From Chionoecetes opilio (Eukaryota; Arthropoda; Malacostraca; Decapoda; Majidae): a stretch of 64,000 nucleotides of DNA. The notes beneath the pieces were generated by a model that did no database searches, was not told where the DNA came from, and saw only the letters and a list, made by a program, of their open reading frames with translations. Location: NCBI GenBank assembly GCA_016584305.1, contig JACEEZ010019104.1, forward strand, positions 148,501-212,500, written 5' to 3'. The position numbers and the translations under genes are program-made. Positions 44,411 to 57,261 of the stretch are shown here, piece after piece (within the stretch, counting starts at the first letter, position 1; the number at the start of each line of letters is the position of its first letter).

Positions 44411-47400
44411 GTGAGAAAACTTGTAGTAGGTGGCAAATTGAAGGGGAAACTGGGGGATGGGCTTTTAAATTTTTAAAGTTTTTCCCCGAGGCACCCAAAC
44501 CCTTTTTCACGCTCCAAAAAAAGCATACTTTAAAAACCAAGGAAATTTTGGGGAAAACCTCTTGGGAACTTAATGAACCCCTTCCCACAAAAACCCTGAA
44601 TTCCCCGATACAACATAAAAAAATCCCAAAACCAAAAACAGTGAACCAAATTTCCCCCGAACAAAATTCCTTCTTTCCCCCCTTAAGAGGGGAAAACCCA
44701 GAAACATAACAAAAATTACCTTAATAAAAAAGTGCATATAGTACATACAAGATAAAAATCTGTTACACAGCACAGAACCTAAACGATCAATTTGGCTCGC
44801 CAATGCGTCCCCGAACGCCGGGAACCAAGTTTCGGGCACCGGCAGAAACCATCCGGCCAGCCAAATTTGCCTGGAGACGGAATCCCCGGGAGGGGGAAAA
44901 ACCCCAGGCCTTGGAGAAACTGCCGGCTGATCCCCCAGTTTTAATTTGGGCGTGCCCATCATTTTCCTGGGGCTAAATTAATAAATCCTTTCAGAATGGG
45001 ATCAAAACTTTTTGGGGGGTCCTTTAAGCCGTGGCACGGGTGTGGGGGTGCGTATTTTGGGTAACTTTGCCCCCCTGACCATACACCCATCCCCAATCTC
45101 AACCCTTGTAGGAAAGGGGCCCGGGTGGGGGGGTGGATTTTCCGGGAATCCGGGTTACCTTGGGCCCCCCCCAAAAATGCGAAATATCCCTTTTTTCGCC
45201 CTCCCCGAAGTACCGGGTTTATTTAGCCCGCCTTCATGGGAGTCGCACTCGCAGCCCTTCTTCTAAAACCCCATATTTTTAAAATCACCTTCTAAATCAT
45301 TAGAGGGGGGTTTTTCGAAAACCTCCCGTTTCACATCGGGGCGAAATGGGAAGTTCCCTGTGGGGGTTGCTGGGGAAAAATTTTGCGGAAATTGAAAAAA
45401 AACCTTTTATACGCGCTTCAGGGGGGTTTAGGGGGGGATTCTTTCCCATTTTTTTGGGGATGCGGGGATTTAAAGATTTGAACACCCTTCTCAGAGGCCC
45501 ATTTTTAGAGGGGGGTTTTGGTGCCGTTTTGGATGTGTTTAAAATTTCCCAAATTGCCCCGACAAAAAGTTCTGAAATCTACATTTAAAAAGGGGAAAAG
45601 ACCGGGGCCCACCCCCGGACCACTCCCATGGGGGAGTTTTTTGCCAAAGGGGGGGTTTTCATTTTTTAATTTTTATCACTTCCCAAAAAAAAAAGCCCTT
45701 AAACAGAAATTTTTCAGGGCCTTATAAATGAAAAGGCCACCAAAACGAAAACTGCGCCCCTTTTTGAAAATTTTCTTTTCTCGTCATCCCCGATGTGTGT
45801 TTTCATCAACCCCCCAAGAACTGCCCCCTTGTGGGCTTTCAGGTAAAATCATCGTGGCCCCACAAAAAAGGACACCCCTCCACCCAGGATTTTTCCCTCC
45901 CGCCGGGTGAATTTAAGGGGCTATGGGGCTCCACCAGGGTCTTTTTTTTTTGGGCCCTTTCCCTCCAACCCCGCACCCATTGCAAAACCCTTGGGGACAG
46001 AGTGGACAAAAACGCCACAGGTGGGACGGGTGCCATCTGGTAACTTGTGAGAAGCCCCGGGGGGGAAACCCTTATAAACCCGGGACGGGCATCGCACCCC
46101 AAAGATGGGGGGCTTTTTCTGGGTGTAATGTACCAGAACTTGAGAGGTTACTCAGCAACTCCTTAACCCCCTAAAGGGCCCAGCCCCTGGCAGTTTTCCC
46201 CAAAATTTTCCTACTACACCCTTTCTTTTCAAAATAAATATAGGGGAGGAGAAGGGGTTTGAAAAAAATTGGGCCCGGAATTTGGTTTAGTATTTTATGA
46301 GGCCAAAAAAAAGCCCCCAAATTTCTGTTTTAAAAATTTGGGTTTAAAAGGAAAGTTCCTTTTCCCCGGGGCCTTTTCACTTGGGGGAAAGAAAAACCAT
46401 CGGCGCCTGATTCGATAAACCTAAATTCACTGGGGGGCTTGAGAATGAGCACTTTTTTTTTCTTTGGCCGAAATTTCCTGCTTTTTTAAAAGGTTTTCCC
46501 CCCAAAAACCAGCTCGACGTTACGTGGTTTTTGCCCCTCACCCCGGACCACTATAAAAATACCTCCAGGTAAACGCAGACACCATCCCCCCCTAAGCACT
46601 TTGCTTATGATGCTTTTTGGAATATACCCCCCAAAAGCTTTAACCCCGAACGGGGGTTTTTCACTTTGAAGGGGGCCCAAAGCTTGATTTAAAAAGATTT
46701 CGACTCCCTCATCCCCCAAAATCGGGGAGAAATGGGGTGGGGATTTAACCGGTAAATTTGTTTAAACCCCCTTGAGATCAGCAAAATTTTATTTTAAACC
46801 CCGGGTAAGGGGTACGGGGTCCATTTGGCACAATTTTATTCACCGTAATTTTGTAGCCCTCCCAAAAGCCGCACAGACCATTACTTTTTACAAGGGTAAA
46901 ATTTGGCGTCCCCCCAATCAGAGTGGCCCAATAGGTTCCCATGGCCCCTGTCGCACATTCCCCTTTAAATAGCCTCTTGCACCTTCGTTTATCACCCATA
47001 TAAAAACCGGTATTTCTTTTTAAGAAATGGGGGGAGCAGTCGACTCTATAAAAATTTTTTCCGGGAAGTCCGGTGTACCATGGGGGCCCCGCCCCCCCGG
47101 AACACCTCGGGGTTTTTCCCAAAACACCCTTTAATGGTGTTTTCCCCCGAATACTGCGATAGGGGCCAAGCCCGGACAAAAAGTGTGACAGCCATTTTAG
47201 ACCAAAGTGATGGCCATCCCATCACCCCCACCAAGGGGCATTTGGGCTCGTTAAACCCCGTACTGAAAACATTTCGCACTTCCAGGAATTTCATAACTTC
47301 CCCGGGGGTACGTAGAAACCTTTTTTTTAAACCGTTCTCTCAATCGATCCTCGATCGAAAAACCGGTTTTCTAAAGTGCTCTTTTTAAGTCCGCAATTTT

Positions 47401-47999
47401 TACAGCCCTAAACCCGTTTGGGCAATTCCCCAAAAAGTTTGGAAATAGACCCCCCTTCGCCCTTGGAGGGGTGAAAAATTTTTGAACCCGGGGCTACGAT
47501 TTTGCCCCTTTTGGGGGTCTACTTGATGTTGCGTTACCTGAACCAGGTGGGTCGAATGTCTTGGATTTTCGGCGTGTGGGACCCCACAAAAGTTGAGATT
47601 ACAAATACGTTCCGGGAACCCCACAGACGACAGTAGGATTTTTTTTCGTTTCCCCGACCTGGTAATATCTTTGAACCGAAGTAGTTTTTGAGAACGGTGG
47701 GTATCCCCCCCAGTTTTGGGCCCGGGCGGAAGGGGCCCCGAGCCCGGTAGAGGGCAAAAATTCCCTTATACCCTCGTCCCCAAAATTGTATTGGTGGCGG
47801 ATTGAAGGGAAAAACCGAGGATGGCTTTATTTTAATGTGTAAGCCGGGCGTCCACCCCTCACGGCCCCAACAAAGCATACATTAAATCAAGGAAATTTCC
47901 AAAACCTTTTCAAAAACCTTAATGAACCCCAAAAACCACAAAGTAAACCCTTAATTCTCCGAAACAACCCCAATTTTAAAAACAAGGAGGATACCCGTA

Positions 48000-48115
48000 A
48001 AAAGCGAATTTTTTACTTTTCCTTAAATTTAATATTTTTCTTTCTTTGATAAATGAAGAAGCACCATCTAAATTAGCTTTTAAACTAAAATAAATTTTCT
48101 CATCAATCGGATATA
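48000..48115. repeat. Degraded copy of the palindromic-family unit (second)
   Basis: CTTTGATAAATGAAGAAGCACC, then TAAATTAGCTTTTAAACTAA and CTCATCAATCGG, follow the order of the family end (CTGATAAATGAATTAGAACC, AAATTAGCGTTAACTAA, CATCATCAATCGG). Confidence 0.55.
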
Positions 48116-48529
48116 AGCTATTTGTGTTTTTGCAAAATTGTTTTCAACATAAGGTTTATTAAAATATTTTTGTACCAATTTGGGGCCCAAAAATCGAAAG
48201 TATACCAATTTTCCCAGTTAAAAATTTAAACCTTTTTTTCTAGATATGTAACCGAAAACAGAAACCCGAAAATAGGGTTTGTCATAAGTCTGAAAACCCC
48301 CGAAAACCGGGAAAACCGGGGGTTTAAAAAATTTCGAAAACCCGCCAAACAACCGAACCGCGGTTGAAAAAAACCGACCACTCGATCCATCCAAAATTAA
48401 TTTATATAAATTATATTATATATAAAATATATATAGTATATAATATATATATTTTTTAAAATATATCTATTAAATTTTATTTTTTAAAAATTTTTTAAAA
48501 TTTTTAACGGTCCCTTTTTTTTTTTCAGT

Positions 48530-48740
48530 GATGACCGGAGGGGGTTGGGGGGAGGTTTACCCAAAGAAGAAAGGGGCCCATTTTCCCGTAGGAAATTTTA
48601 TTCCAAAAACAAGAGATAGGTCTGATCACACCAGCGGAGGGGGGGTTTGGCGCCCAGAGACGGGGGAAGCAAATGAGTTCATGGAGGGGCCCTGGAGGCA
48701 GTGCACTTTTGCCACATCGGGGCGCATTTGCCATTAAAAA
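48530..48740. repeat. Direct repeat partner 1 inside the corrupted region
   Basis: Shares an ordered set of words with 54110-54320: GGAGGTTTACCCAAAGAAGA / GGGGTTTCCAAGAAGAGAAG, CCAAAAACAAGAGA, TGGCGCC, and GCCACATCG(G/T)GGCGCA(G/T)TTGCCATT. Unknown element; 5.6 kb separates the partners. Confidence 0.6.
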
Positions 48741-51700
48741 TTGGGTGTAAAGGAGGCTTTCCTTTTCACATATCCACACCCCTCCCCCTTCACGCTCGTA
48801 GCGCTAGTCTCGAGCGGACCCCCTTTTTTTTTTAACCCTCTGGAACGCGGGGGGTCAAAAGAGGGGTGAATAAAAAGGGGACTTGTTTTTTTGGGCCGAG
48901 AAAGGGGACCAAGGGATTGGGGGGGGGTGTGGGTCACTGGGGGTTGGGAAAACGGGTGGGGAGGAAACGGCGGTTTCCCCCACCAGCGCGAAACAATAGG
49001 GAGACGCACCCCCGAAGCCCCGGGTCTTTGCCGCAGCCCATAACCCCCCAAAACTTGCCCCCGTGGGGGTGAGGGTGGGGTCCGGACACGGACGGTCGGG
49101 CCCGACAAACACCTGGGTAGGGGGCGGGGCATGCTGATCGTACTAAAGCCTTGCCCTGTCAGCACGGGAGGCAGCACGGCGATCCCCGGGCCTCTGTGGG
49201 GGCCTCCCACCCCTCTGAAAGGTCAGGATGGGCGGGGACCAGGAGCGGAGGGGGTGGCCAAAAGTGTCATCGCGGGGGGATCTTTCCCGTGGATTTTGGG
49301 GGTTTGCAAAAGTTTCCAGGAGCCCCCGGGTCAAAAGTTTCACTGCCCGTTTGTTGCCTTTGGGCCCCGTCTTGGGGATGAGGTTTTTCCCGATTTAAAG
49401 GGCCGCCTGGGCGTGGCCATTAGCCCGGGGGGGGTAATCCCGGGGGAAGGGAAAACCGGGCGTGGTAGACCCCCAAGCGCTCCGTAAATTTTCCGGAAGG
49501 CAGTGGGGGGTTTTGGGGCCCCCGTCAGCCCCCTAAAGGCCCGGAGCGGGCCCCAAACACCCCGGGGGAAGTACCGGCAGATAGCCGTATGGTGTGCGTG
49601 GGGGTTATTTCCCGGCCCCCGCAGGGGACGCCCAAAACCCCACCCAAAGAGTCTGTCCCCCCCCGATGACCAGGAACAATTTCCCCGGCAAACGGAGAAA
49701 AAGTCTGCGGGATGGACTTAAAAGGCCTGGGGGGGTGGTCGTGCACAGTAGGGGTTTTCCTGTTGTGACTGGGCTGGGGGTTTTGGCTTTTGGCTCGCAG
49801 GTTTGGGGGTGTGGAAATTTGGGGCCCATGGAAAACCTGGCCAAAGCCAGTCTGCTGGGGCCCCGGCGCTTCGGGGCTGGGGACCCTCGGGACGTTTCGT
49901 GTAGCCGAGCAAGGGGGGCGGGGGCGGGGGGCTGCGGGAAACCCAAAAAATTTTTGGGCCCTAAAAAAAACCACTCCCCTTTGGGCGTACAAGCAGTCAG
50001 GGAAATTTCCCAGTAGGGGGGGAGAGGGGTTGTGCAGGGTGTACCGTTTGGGGAGGGAATCCTGACTCACGCGCCCCCGTGGCGGGTGTACAAAGGGCTG
50101 TCGCTGCTGCGGCCCCGGAGTTCCGGATCGTCCTACCCCGGGTCTTGGTGTGGCGGATCGGGGGTGTGAAGGGTCCTGACCCGGGTTTGATGGGGGTTGA
50201 GGGCACGACGCTTGAGGTTTTCGCAGCTTGGGAGTCCCATCTGTTCTGGCGTGGGGGGGCTAACTGGGGCTCGTGACAGGGATCGGGATGCAGAGTTTTT
50301 TCCAGCACGCCACACCCCGGGAAAAGGTAGGGCGAAACCTTCCCCTTTGAGGCGTTGGGGGGTGGGGGTTCTAAAACCGCGCCCAAGGTGTGGGGTTTTA
50401 AAAATCGGGTCGGGGGTCGGTGGCCCGTCATAAAACGTGAAGCTCTGGGGCCCTATCAAGTAAGGCCTGACTTCGCCCGGGCCCGGGCGGGGGCCCGACC
50501 CGCTCGATTTTCAATGGGGGCCCGTAGCGGTCTCGGCTTCAGCGGGGAAATCTTGAGCCACACTAAACCCGGGGGCATTTTCGTAAACAAGGCGAAAAGG
50601 GAGGGCTAACGGGGCGAAAACCAAGCCCGTTGAGGCAGGGCGCCCTTTTTGAAGAATAACTGGAAATGCGGGGTAAAAAGTGAGCGAAAATCGGCGGTCA
50701 AAGGGCCAGCCCGTTTTGACACGATAAAGGCCTCGTCGGATCAAGTGCCCAAAGTAAAGTTCTTTCGGGTCTGGGGGGCGGAGTGGCGGGGGCGGCACCC
50801 GGCGATGGCGGGGGTAAACCTCTGAAAGCTTTTCACCAGGCCCATAAATGAGCGGGGGTCACCCAAGTTAGGGGAGTCGCGAAGCCCCGGGTGGCACGGG
50901 ACTCGCCCTTTTCATCCGGGGGCCCACCCCCTCAGCGGAGAGGTTATCCCCCCGAAGTCACACTAGGCGCGGCGACCAAAAACCTTGTCTTTTTTTAATT
51001 GTGACCCCGTATTGGGACTCTAGTGGGGATTTTGGTGAAACGTTGGAGGTTTGTGGGGATCGCCCGTGGGAAGAGGAAAATGTCATAAACCACCAACGCA
51101 GTTATCAAACACCTGCAGGGCCAGGTCGCGCGGAGACGTAAGCGTCGCAGTAGCCGAAAAAACCAGGGCCCTTTTTGCGGGGTTTTTGAAAGGGGTATTT
51201 TGTGAAAAAAAGGTTGCAGGTGTTGGTCGTCCCCCTTTGGTATTTCCCAACTCCAATACCCGCAAAAGGGCGCCGTTTTTTGGTGAAAAATGGGCGCTAA
51301 AGGGTTGACACTGCGGAAAAAGCGGTGAATGGAGAGGGGGCGGGGTGTTTTGGGGGGGCCACTTGGGGGTTTGGTTTCGTAAAGTCAACCGTGATTCTCC
51401 CCCTTTTATCCTTACCCCACGCCGAAAAAGCGGGGACCCCACTCTGAAGGTGTAAACCGGCAGGCTTGTTTGATTCCCAACGTTAAATGATTTAAATTTT
51501 TCCCTTCCTAAAATTTGGGACGCTGAAAAGCAAAAGGGAACCTGCCTCGGTGTGTAAATTTGGCGTAGGGTTAAAAGCTCCCTCTTCACGTGAATCCTCA
51601 TGGGTTTTTCCCCCCATGGGTTTCAGAGGGGGGACCCGTTGGATCCCCTTGGAAAGTAACACTCCGGAAAAAAAAACCCCGCGCAGAAAGTTTCGCCCCT

Positions 51701-52959
51701 GCAAACTGAGGGGGGGAAAGTGTAGGGGGGAAGTCATCTCAGGCCTCCTTTTTGAGTGCTTTACCCCCGATAGTGGTTTGGGGAAACAGGTGATTGATAC
51801 CCCTCCATGCAAAATGGCCGGGAAGACAGGAGGGGGTTTTGAATACCCTCGTGCACCCGTATCCCGGCCCCCCCCCGGTTTTCCCAAAATTTCCCTGGAG
51901 CCTTAAAAATAGCGGGAAAAACTCCCCCGCCCGGTGTCTTACTGACCCCTCCGCTGTCCCCCCCCTAGTAGTGGGGCGGGAGAGGCTGTAGGCTGCTAGG
52001 GGGATGTTAAAATTTTCAGGGTTTTCTGTGCCGATGACAGTGACGTCGCGCCTGTGTCTGGTAAAATTTGGGGGCCCTTTAGGTGGACCCCGCCGTGCAC
52101 CAGGTTTGGGCCCCAGACCGGGGGGGGAGTCATTGGGGCTGGAAGGGGGCACTGTTTTGCCCACGCCAGTTTTGCTGTATTTACGCCTTTTGGGGGGGGG
52201 GGGATGCGCGAAACCCCGGTTTTAAAACGCCAACCCCAGGCCATCGTGGGCTAGGCGTGTTGCGGCCCGAACCTGTCCCTAGTGGCCAGTCCTTGTGCAA
52301 AAAAAGGCATTTGGGGGTTTTTTTTGGGGGGACCTTTTTTCAGTCCCCCCCCCAATGACCCTTTACGGCCGCAGTTATAGCAGGGCGCATTCCTGGCCGG
52401 GCCTTGGGCCATGACGCCCCCCGGCGGACTGGCAGGGGGAACAGGGCTGGGGGAAACCCTGTTTTATGTTTAATCTTTACGCGCTGACCTAAAGGGGGCT
52501 GTTGAGGGGAAGGGGGGTCCCTTGGGCGTGGGCCCGCCCTTCTTTTTGGTGGACATGGCGCGAAGCTTGGGTTGGAGAAGGTTATAGCGGGGCTTTTATT
52601 GGGGGGTTGGGTTCGAAAGGGCCGGAACAGGTGACCCCGTCTTTAGGAAGCGCCTGTGTCGAGGGAGATAAACTTTTTAATCAGCTCTTCACTCCCCACA
52701 CCCATAAACAAAACCATTTCAAATTTGGTCTCCCCACGTCATTGCGTTAACCAAATAAACCCAAATCACCTCCCTGGGAGGTTCTTCAGGCCCCGAAGAA
52801 ATCGGGGAATGTCCCGTCAGCTTTCTTACAGCCCCAGTAATTCTCGAGGGCGAGTGTTTTATTTTGTTGACTCTTTAAGTGGGGTGGAGGGGGTCTAAAA
52901 CCCTGTCACAATCAAGGAATGTTTAGGTGGATCCCTAGGGTGTTTTTTTAAATATCCTT

Positions 52960-53330
52960 TGGAGTCCCGTGACACTTTCCATCCCAGTGGATGGTTGCTT
53001 TTTGTCGTGGCGGCCCTCTGTGAATCCAGCATTGGGAGAGGAAAACTTTTCCCAGAAGACCCACTGCCGGAAAATTGGGAAGGGAAAACCCCCGGGGAGC
53101 AATGCGGTGGCTGTGGGCCCCATGTGGCCAGCGGGGCGGTTTGCGACGGTGGGTTGGGGGCAGCCGGAATGCGGCAGCGAAGCGGTGGATGTCGCGGGAC
53201 TCGCGACCTTTGGGGGTGGGGCCGCTCGCACCTACCAAACCCAGGAAAAGGTGGAAATGAAAAAATTCCCCTGCGCTCGACGCAGAATGCGGTCTGTGCC
53301 CCGGGACAGAAGTGTGACAAGGACTTTGGG
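52960..53330 (+). other. Possible Cys-rich coding exon in corrupted sequence
   Basis: One frame reads GKTPGEQCGGCGPHVASGAV, then CDGG, and later NAVCAPGQKCDKDFGK just before GTGAGT (53334), a good donor. The Cys spacing vaguely recalls an IGFBP-like GExCGG...C..GxxC pattern. Because the surrounding consensus is unreliable, the frame and residues may be altered. This is a lead only. Confidence 0.15.
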
Positions 53331-54109
53331 AAAAGTGAGTCCCCCCTCCCTTTTTCCTGGCTTCGTTTTTCACGTAATCGTCTTCCTCATCACCTGGAAA
53401 CCCTCCTCGTCCCTCCTGGATGCTTTGTTATCAGGGTGATAACCGGGACTCCTCCAAAAGCGAATCAAACTGGGAAACCCCGCCACCGGTGGCGGGTAAC
53501 TGTTTTTTGTGTTAGGTGTTTTAAAGGGTGGGGAAGCTATTTCCTCTTTTTCCAAACCTCCCGAGCCGAGCCCGGGGAAAGGGATCTTTAAGGGAGACCC
53601 CTAGTTTTAAAAAAAATATCCCCCGTACGTGGTATCAAAACACGGAATTTTGGGGTTTTTTTTTTTTTTTTTTTTTTGTGTATATGGGGCGTGTGTGGTG
53701 TGTGTGGGGTTGGGGCGGGGGGGGTGAAAAGGGGGGGGGGGGGCTCTAGCCGCCCGCCCCACCTGGTTTTAAGGTTTAGCCGTTTTTTTTAAAACGGCGA
53801 GCCGGGAAAAAAAACCAACAGGGGCCCCCCACAAAAACGCACATGAAAAAAAACACCCCAGCACTTATACACCCGGTTTTTCCCCACCGTCCCTACGGGA
53901 GCAGTCCCCCACGCCTTACGTCTGTTTAAAGGCCCCACGAGACAGTCCCTTTGCTGGTTTAAGTAAACCAGGGAAAGGGAAACGTGGTCGTGGAGAGTGC
54001 TCTGGACGGGGGGTCAAAAGGGGGTTTGGGAAAGTGGAAAAGGCGGGGGTCGCGCCTCGTCTCTGTGTTTTCTTTTATCCGTGGCCATGGTGCTCTTTGT
54101 TGCAGTGGA

Positions 54110-54325
54110 ACCGGAGTGGGTTTAGGGGGGGTTTCCAAGAAGAGAAGCGAGCAATCTTCCGTAAAGGGATTTATTTCCCAAAAACAAGAGAAGGTCGGGT
54201 CAAAACCAGGAGGGCTGGTGTTGGCGCCAAAACGGGCGGGGAGCACTGAGTTACCAAAGGATTCCTGGGGGGCAGTGCCCCTGTTGCCACATCGTGGCGC
54301 AGTTGCCATTAAAAAATATGTGTGT
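54110..54325. repeat. Direct repeat partner 2 inside the corrupted region
   Basis: Same orientation as 48530-48740. This copy reads less overwritten. AT-rich tracts stand next to both partners (48395-48500 and 54355-54430). Confidence 0.6.
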
Positions 54326-55439
54326 ATTAGGAGGCATGCCCAAAATTAAAATCCACCAAAATATATATATAATAATTATATATATAATATTATATTATTA
54401 AAATATTATATTAAATATATAATATTAGGGGCCCCTTTTTTGATGGGAATTTTTTATTTTTCGAAATTTTAAACCCGGGAAAGGCCGGTCGAAGTTTTCC
54501 ATTTGCCCGAAAACAACGTATGTAGAGATCGGGCTAGAAATATTTTAAAATTTTGGGGTCGCGCAATGAGGTTTATGTTTATCATTTTCCCGTTAAAAAA
54601 TGGACATTTTTTATTTGCCGATATAGGGGCATTTTAAAATTTTTTTGGCACTAACAGATTTGAAATTTTCTTATTTGGGGGTAATAAACGTAGTTGTAAA
54701 CCCCGTTTTTATTTACAGCGTTTATTTTTTAGGGTTTCCCCTCTTCTTCAGTACTAGCCCTTCTAGGGGGGGCGCCCCTCCACACTCATTGTTTTCCTAG
54801 TTCCCATCCCTTGGACTTTCGGCGTCGGGGGATTTCCTCCCGTGTTCCTCCACGACTTGGGGGGCGGAACTGCCTTGCTCTTTGTTCTTGTGAGGGCCCG
54901 GTTGACTGCATCGGGCGGGGCGGCCCCCGCTCCTCGAAGTCGTTCACATGGGGCAGTTCCCTTTACGCAGGGCGCGGCGGTGTATCCCCGGGTTGGCGGG
55001 GGTACGCCCTTTTGGGGCGACCGGGCCCGAGGACCCGGGAAACCAACCCCAAGGGTCTCGAAGAAGGACGGCGTGACAGGGCGTCACGAAAAATTGCAAC
55101 AGTTTTTTTTTTGCCAGAAACAGTGGGTTAAGCTCGAACCCCTTACTCGTCGAGGGGGGTCGTCGGAGCCCTTTCCTCCTGAAAAAGCCCTCACCCCTCC
55201 CCGTTTTCGTCCCCAATGGCCAGGTGATCGTCGAAGAACGCAAGAGAAACTTCCCCGCTCAAGTACCGAATGGCACCCCAAGAAATGTTGGGCCCTTTTC
55301 CATGGCCCCTGCTTTTTCGGGGTATCCCAAACATTGGGGGATAGCCGGGGGGGGCGTCGCATTGAAAAAACCCTACGACGCCCCTCCCCGGGGGTCCCAC
55401 GCGCGAGCCTCCCCTGCAGGCTCCCCCCCTTTTCCCTAA

Positions 55440-56065
55440 CCCAAGGGAGCTCTCGGGAAAAGAAAAATCAAAATTTTCCCCCACGAGCCTTGGGGGGCGC
55501 CCCCCTTTGGGCTATTCCACGCCGGGTTTTCTCTTACAGATACCAAAACCCCATGGGAAGGATCGGTTTTAGGGTAGGTGGGAAAATGCCCATATAGCCG
55601 AAGTTGGCGTTGACGGACTATGCATAAAATAGGCCTCGATTCAGTCTCACGGTGCAATCGCTGATTTGATACGTAATCATCCCAGCGATACCCCATGATT
55701 CTGCGAAGACACTTATTACCAAAGGCATTGATTCGTCTCTTCAAGTCACAATTTAGTCCATGTCTCACAACCATATAGTAAGACAGGGATCACAAACGAC
55801 TTGAGGATCCGGATCTTTGTCCTACTGCACAGGTACCGACAACGCCAAATACTCCCGCTGAGCGAGTCCATAGCACCGTGGGCTATGCCAATCCGCCGTA
55901 AGACTTCTTGACTTGACCCGCCGTCATTATGGACGGCGCTAAAAAGGTATGTAAAACTTTCCAAGATCTCAATGTCCTCGCCGCACACATGAATAGACTT
56001 CTTCATCTAGTAGGTCTCCAAACACCTGGACCTTGGTCTTAAGCCAGGAGACCTCAAGTCCCAAA
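55440..56065 (-). pseudogene. RTE-like LINE, C-terminal part
   Basis: On the minus strand: HVCGEDIEILESFTYLFSAV, FVIPVLLYGCE (55775-56006), then after a frameshift NAFGNKCLRRIMGYRWDDY and VRQRQLRLYGH (to about 55580), after which the sequence enters the corrupted region. It is the continuation of the element at 57262-58510, from which it is separated by the transposon at 56074-57253. Confidence 0.88.
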
Positions 56066-56073
56066 GGCTTTGC

Positions 56074-57253
56074 CAAAGACTACTCTATACTGGACTTGCT
56101 ACTCATTTTGGGCTATTTCCAGTGGAGGCCAGTTTTGCGATTCCTGACATTTTAGAACATCACTCCCATTTCCCTTCCTATGGTTTATCAGTATATATGA
56201 TATACCGTTATCTGCGTAAATGTTTTTTCTATAATATTATCAAATACAAAACAGTAAAATACACTAAAGAAAAGCCATTATGAGAGTGTGAAGAAATATG
56301 CATGAACTTAATATTCACTTAAACTCATCGCCATTTTATATTTTGCGCGAAAACATTTTAGATGAAACATATCAATAAAAGCGGATTTTCATTAGCTTTC
56401 CATTGATATATTTCGTTTTCTGATAAATGAATCAGAACCTTGCATAAATTAGCGTTAACTAAAATAATAACATCATCTATCGGGAAAATTACCCGATTGA
56501 TGATGTTATTTATCTAGTTAACGCTAATTTATGCATGGTTCTAATTCATTTATCAGAAAACAAAATATATCAATGGAAAGCTAATAAAATTCCGTTTCTA
56601 TTGTTATGTTGCATGTAATAAGTCTCCACGCAAAATATTAAATGGCGATGAGTTTAAGTGAATATAAGTTCATGCATATTTCTTCAGAGTCTCATAATGG
56701 AATTTCTTTAGTGTATTTTACAATTTTTTATTCGATAATATTATAGAACAAACATTTACGAAGATAACAGTGTATCATTTATACTGATAAGCCATAGTCT
56801 ACTGTATTCATGGAACACTTTTTTACTTGCCGATCCGATTGATGATGTTATATTTTTAGTTAACGCTCATATATGCATGGTTCTAATTCATTTATCAGAA
56901 AAGGAAATATATCAATGGAAAGCTAATGACAGTCCGCTTCTATTGATATGTTTCATCAAAAATGTTTTCTCGCAAAATATTAAATGGCGAAGAGTTAAAT
57001 AAATATTGAGGTCATGCATATTTCTTCACTCTCTCATAATGGCATTTCTTTAGTGTATTTTACTGTTTTTTATTTGATAAAATTATAGAACAAACGTTTA
57101 CGAAGATAACGGTATATCATGTATACTTATAAAACTTAGGAAGGGAAATGGGGGTGATGTTCTAAAATGGCAGGAATCGCAAAACTGGCCTCCACTTGTC
57201 ATGGGCGGGTTGGCGCGGGGCACGAGTAGCAAGTCTAGTATACAGTAGTCTTT
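56074..57253. mobile_element. TIR element CAAAGACTACTC inserted in the RTE-like LINE
   Basis: 1180 bp with long inverted ends (CAAAGACTACTCTATACTGG at 56074, complement at 57253/57254). The flanks are GGCTTTGC at 56066-56073 and 57254-57261. Inside: one forward unit (TTTATCAGTATATATGATAT, 56186) to the centre near 56490, then two inverted units (ending about 56800 and 57130). Removing the element and one flank restores GGCAAAGCCTTTGGGACTT, which is what the uninterrupted RTE paralogue shows at 20471-20490 (GGCAAGGCCTTTGGGACTT). No transposase. Confidence 0.93.
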
Positions 57254-57261
57254 GGCTTTGC

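Larger units (their letters stand above)
41640..55580. other. Probable corrupted consensus: homopolymer-overwritten sequence
   Basis: From about 41640 the text changes: runs of three to eight identical bases dominate, and single bases next to runs appear replaced by the run base. It returns to normal at about 55580. The RTE remnant that crosses the right edge can be compared with its paralogue at 20950-21115. There GACAAGAAACATC corresponds to GGGAAAAGAAAAATC, and TTGTGGGCACCCCC to TTGGGGGGCGCCCCCC, while run-free stretches such as CTCTTACAGATAC are unchanged. Reading frames are unreliable throughout. No gene is called except as noted. Confidence 0.75.

Noticed and set aside
52959..53591. Cys-rich frame as an IGFBP-like secreted protein
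   Set aside because: The Cys pattern is partial and the underlying consensus is suspect; kept only as a low-confidence note.
42003..53700. Many G/C-rich frames of 60-210 residues
   Set aside because: They lie in sequence with homopolymer overwriting; they overlap on both strands, lack conserved motifs and cannot be trusted as genes.
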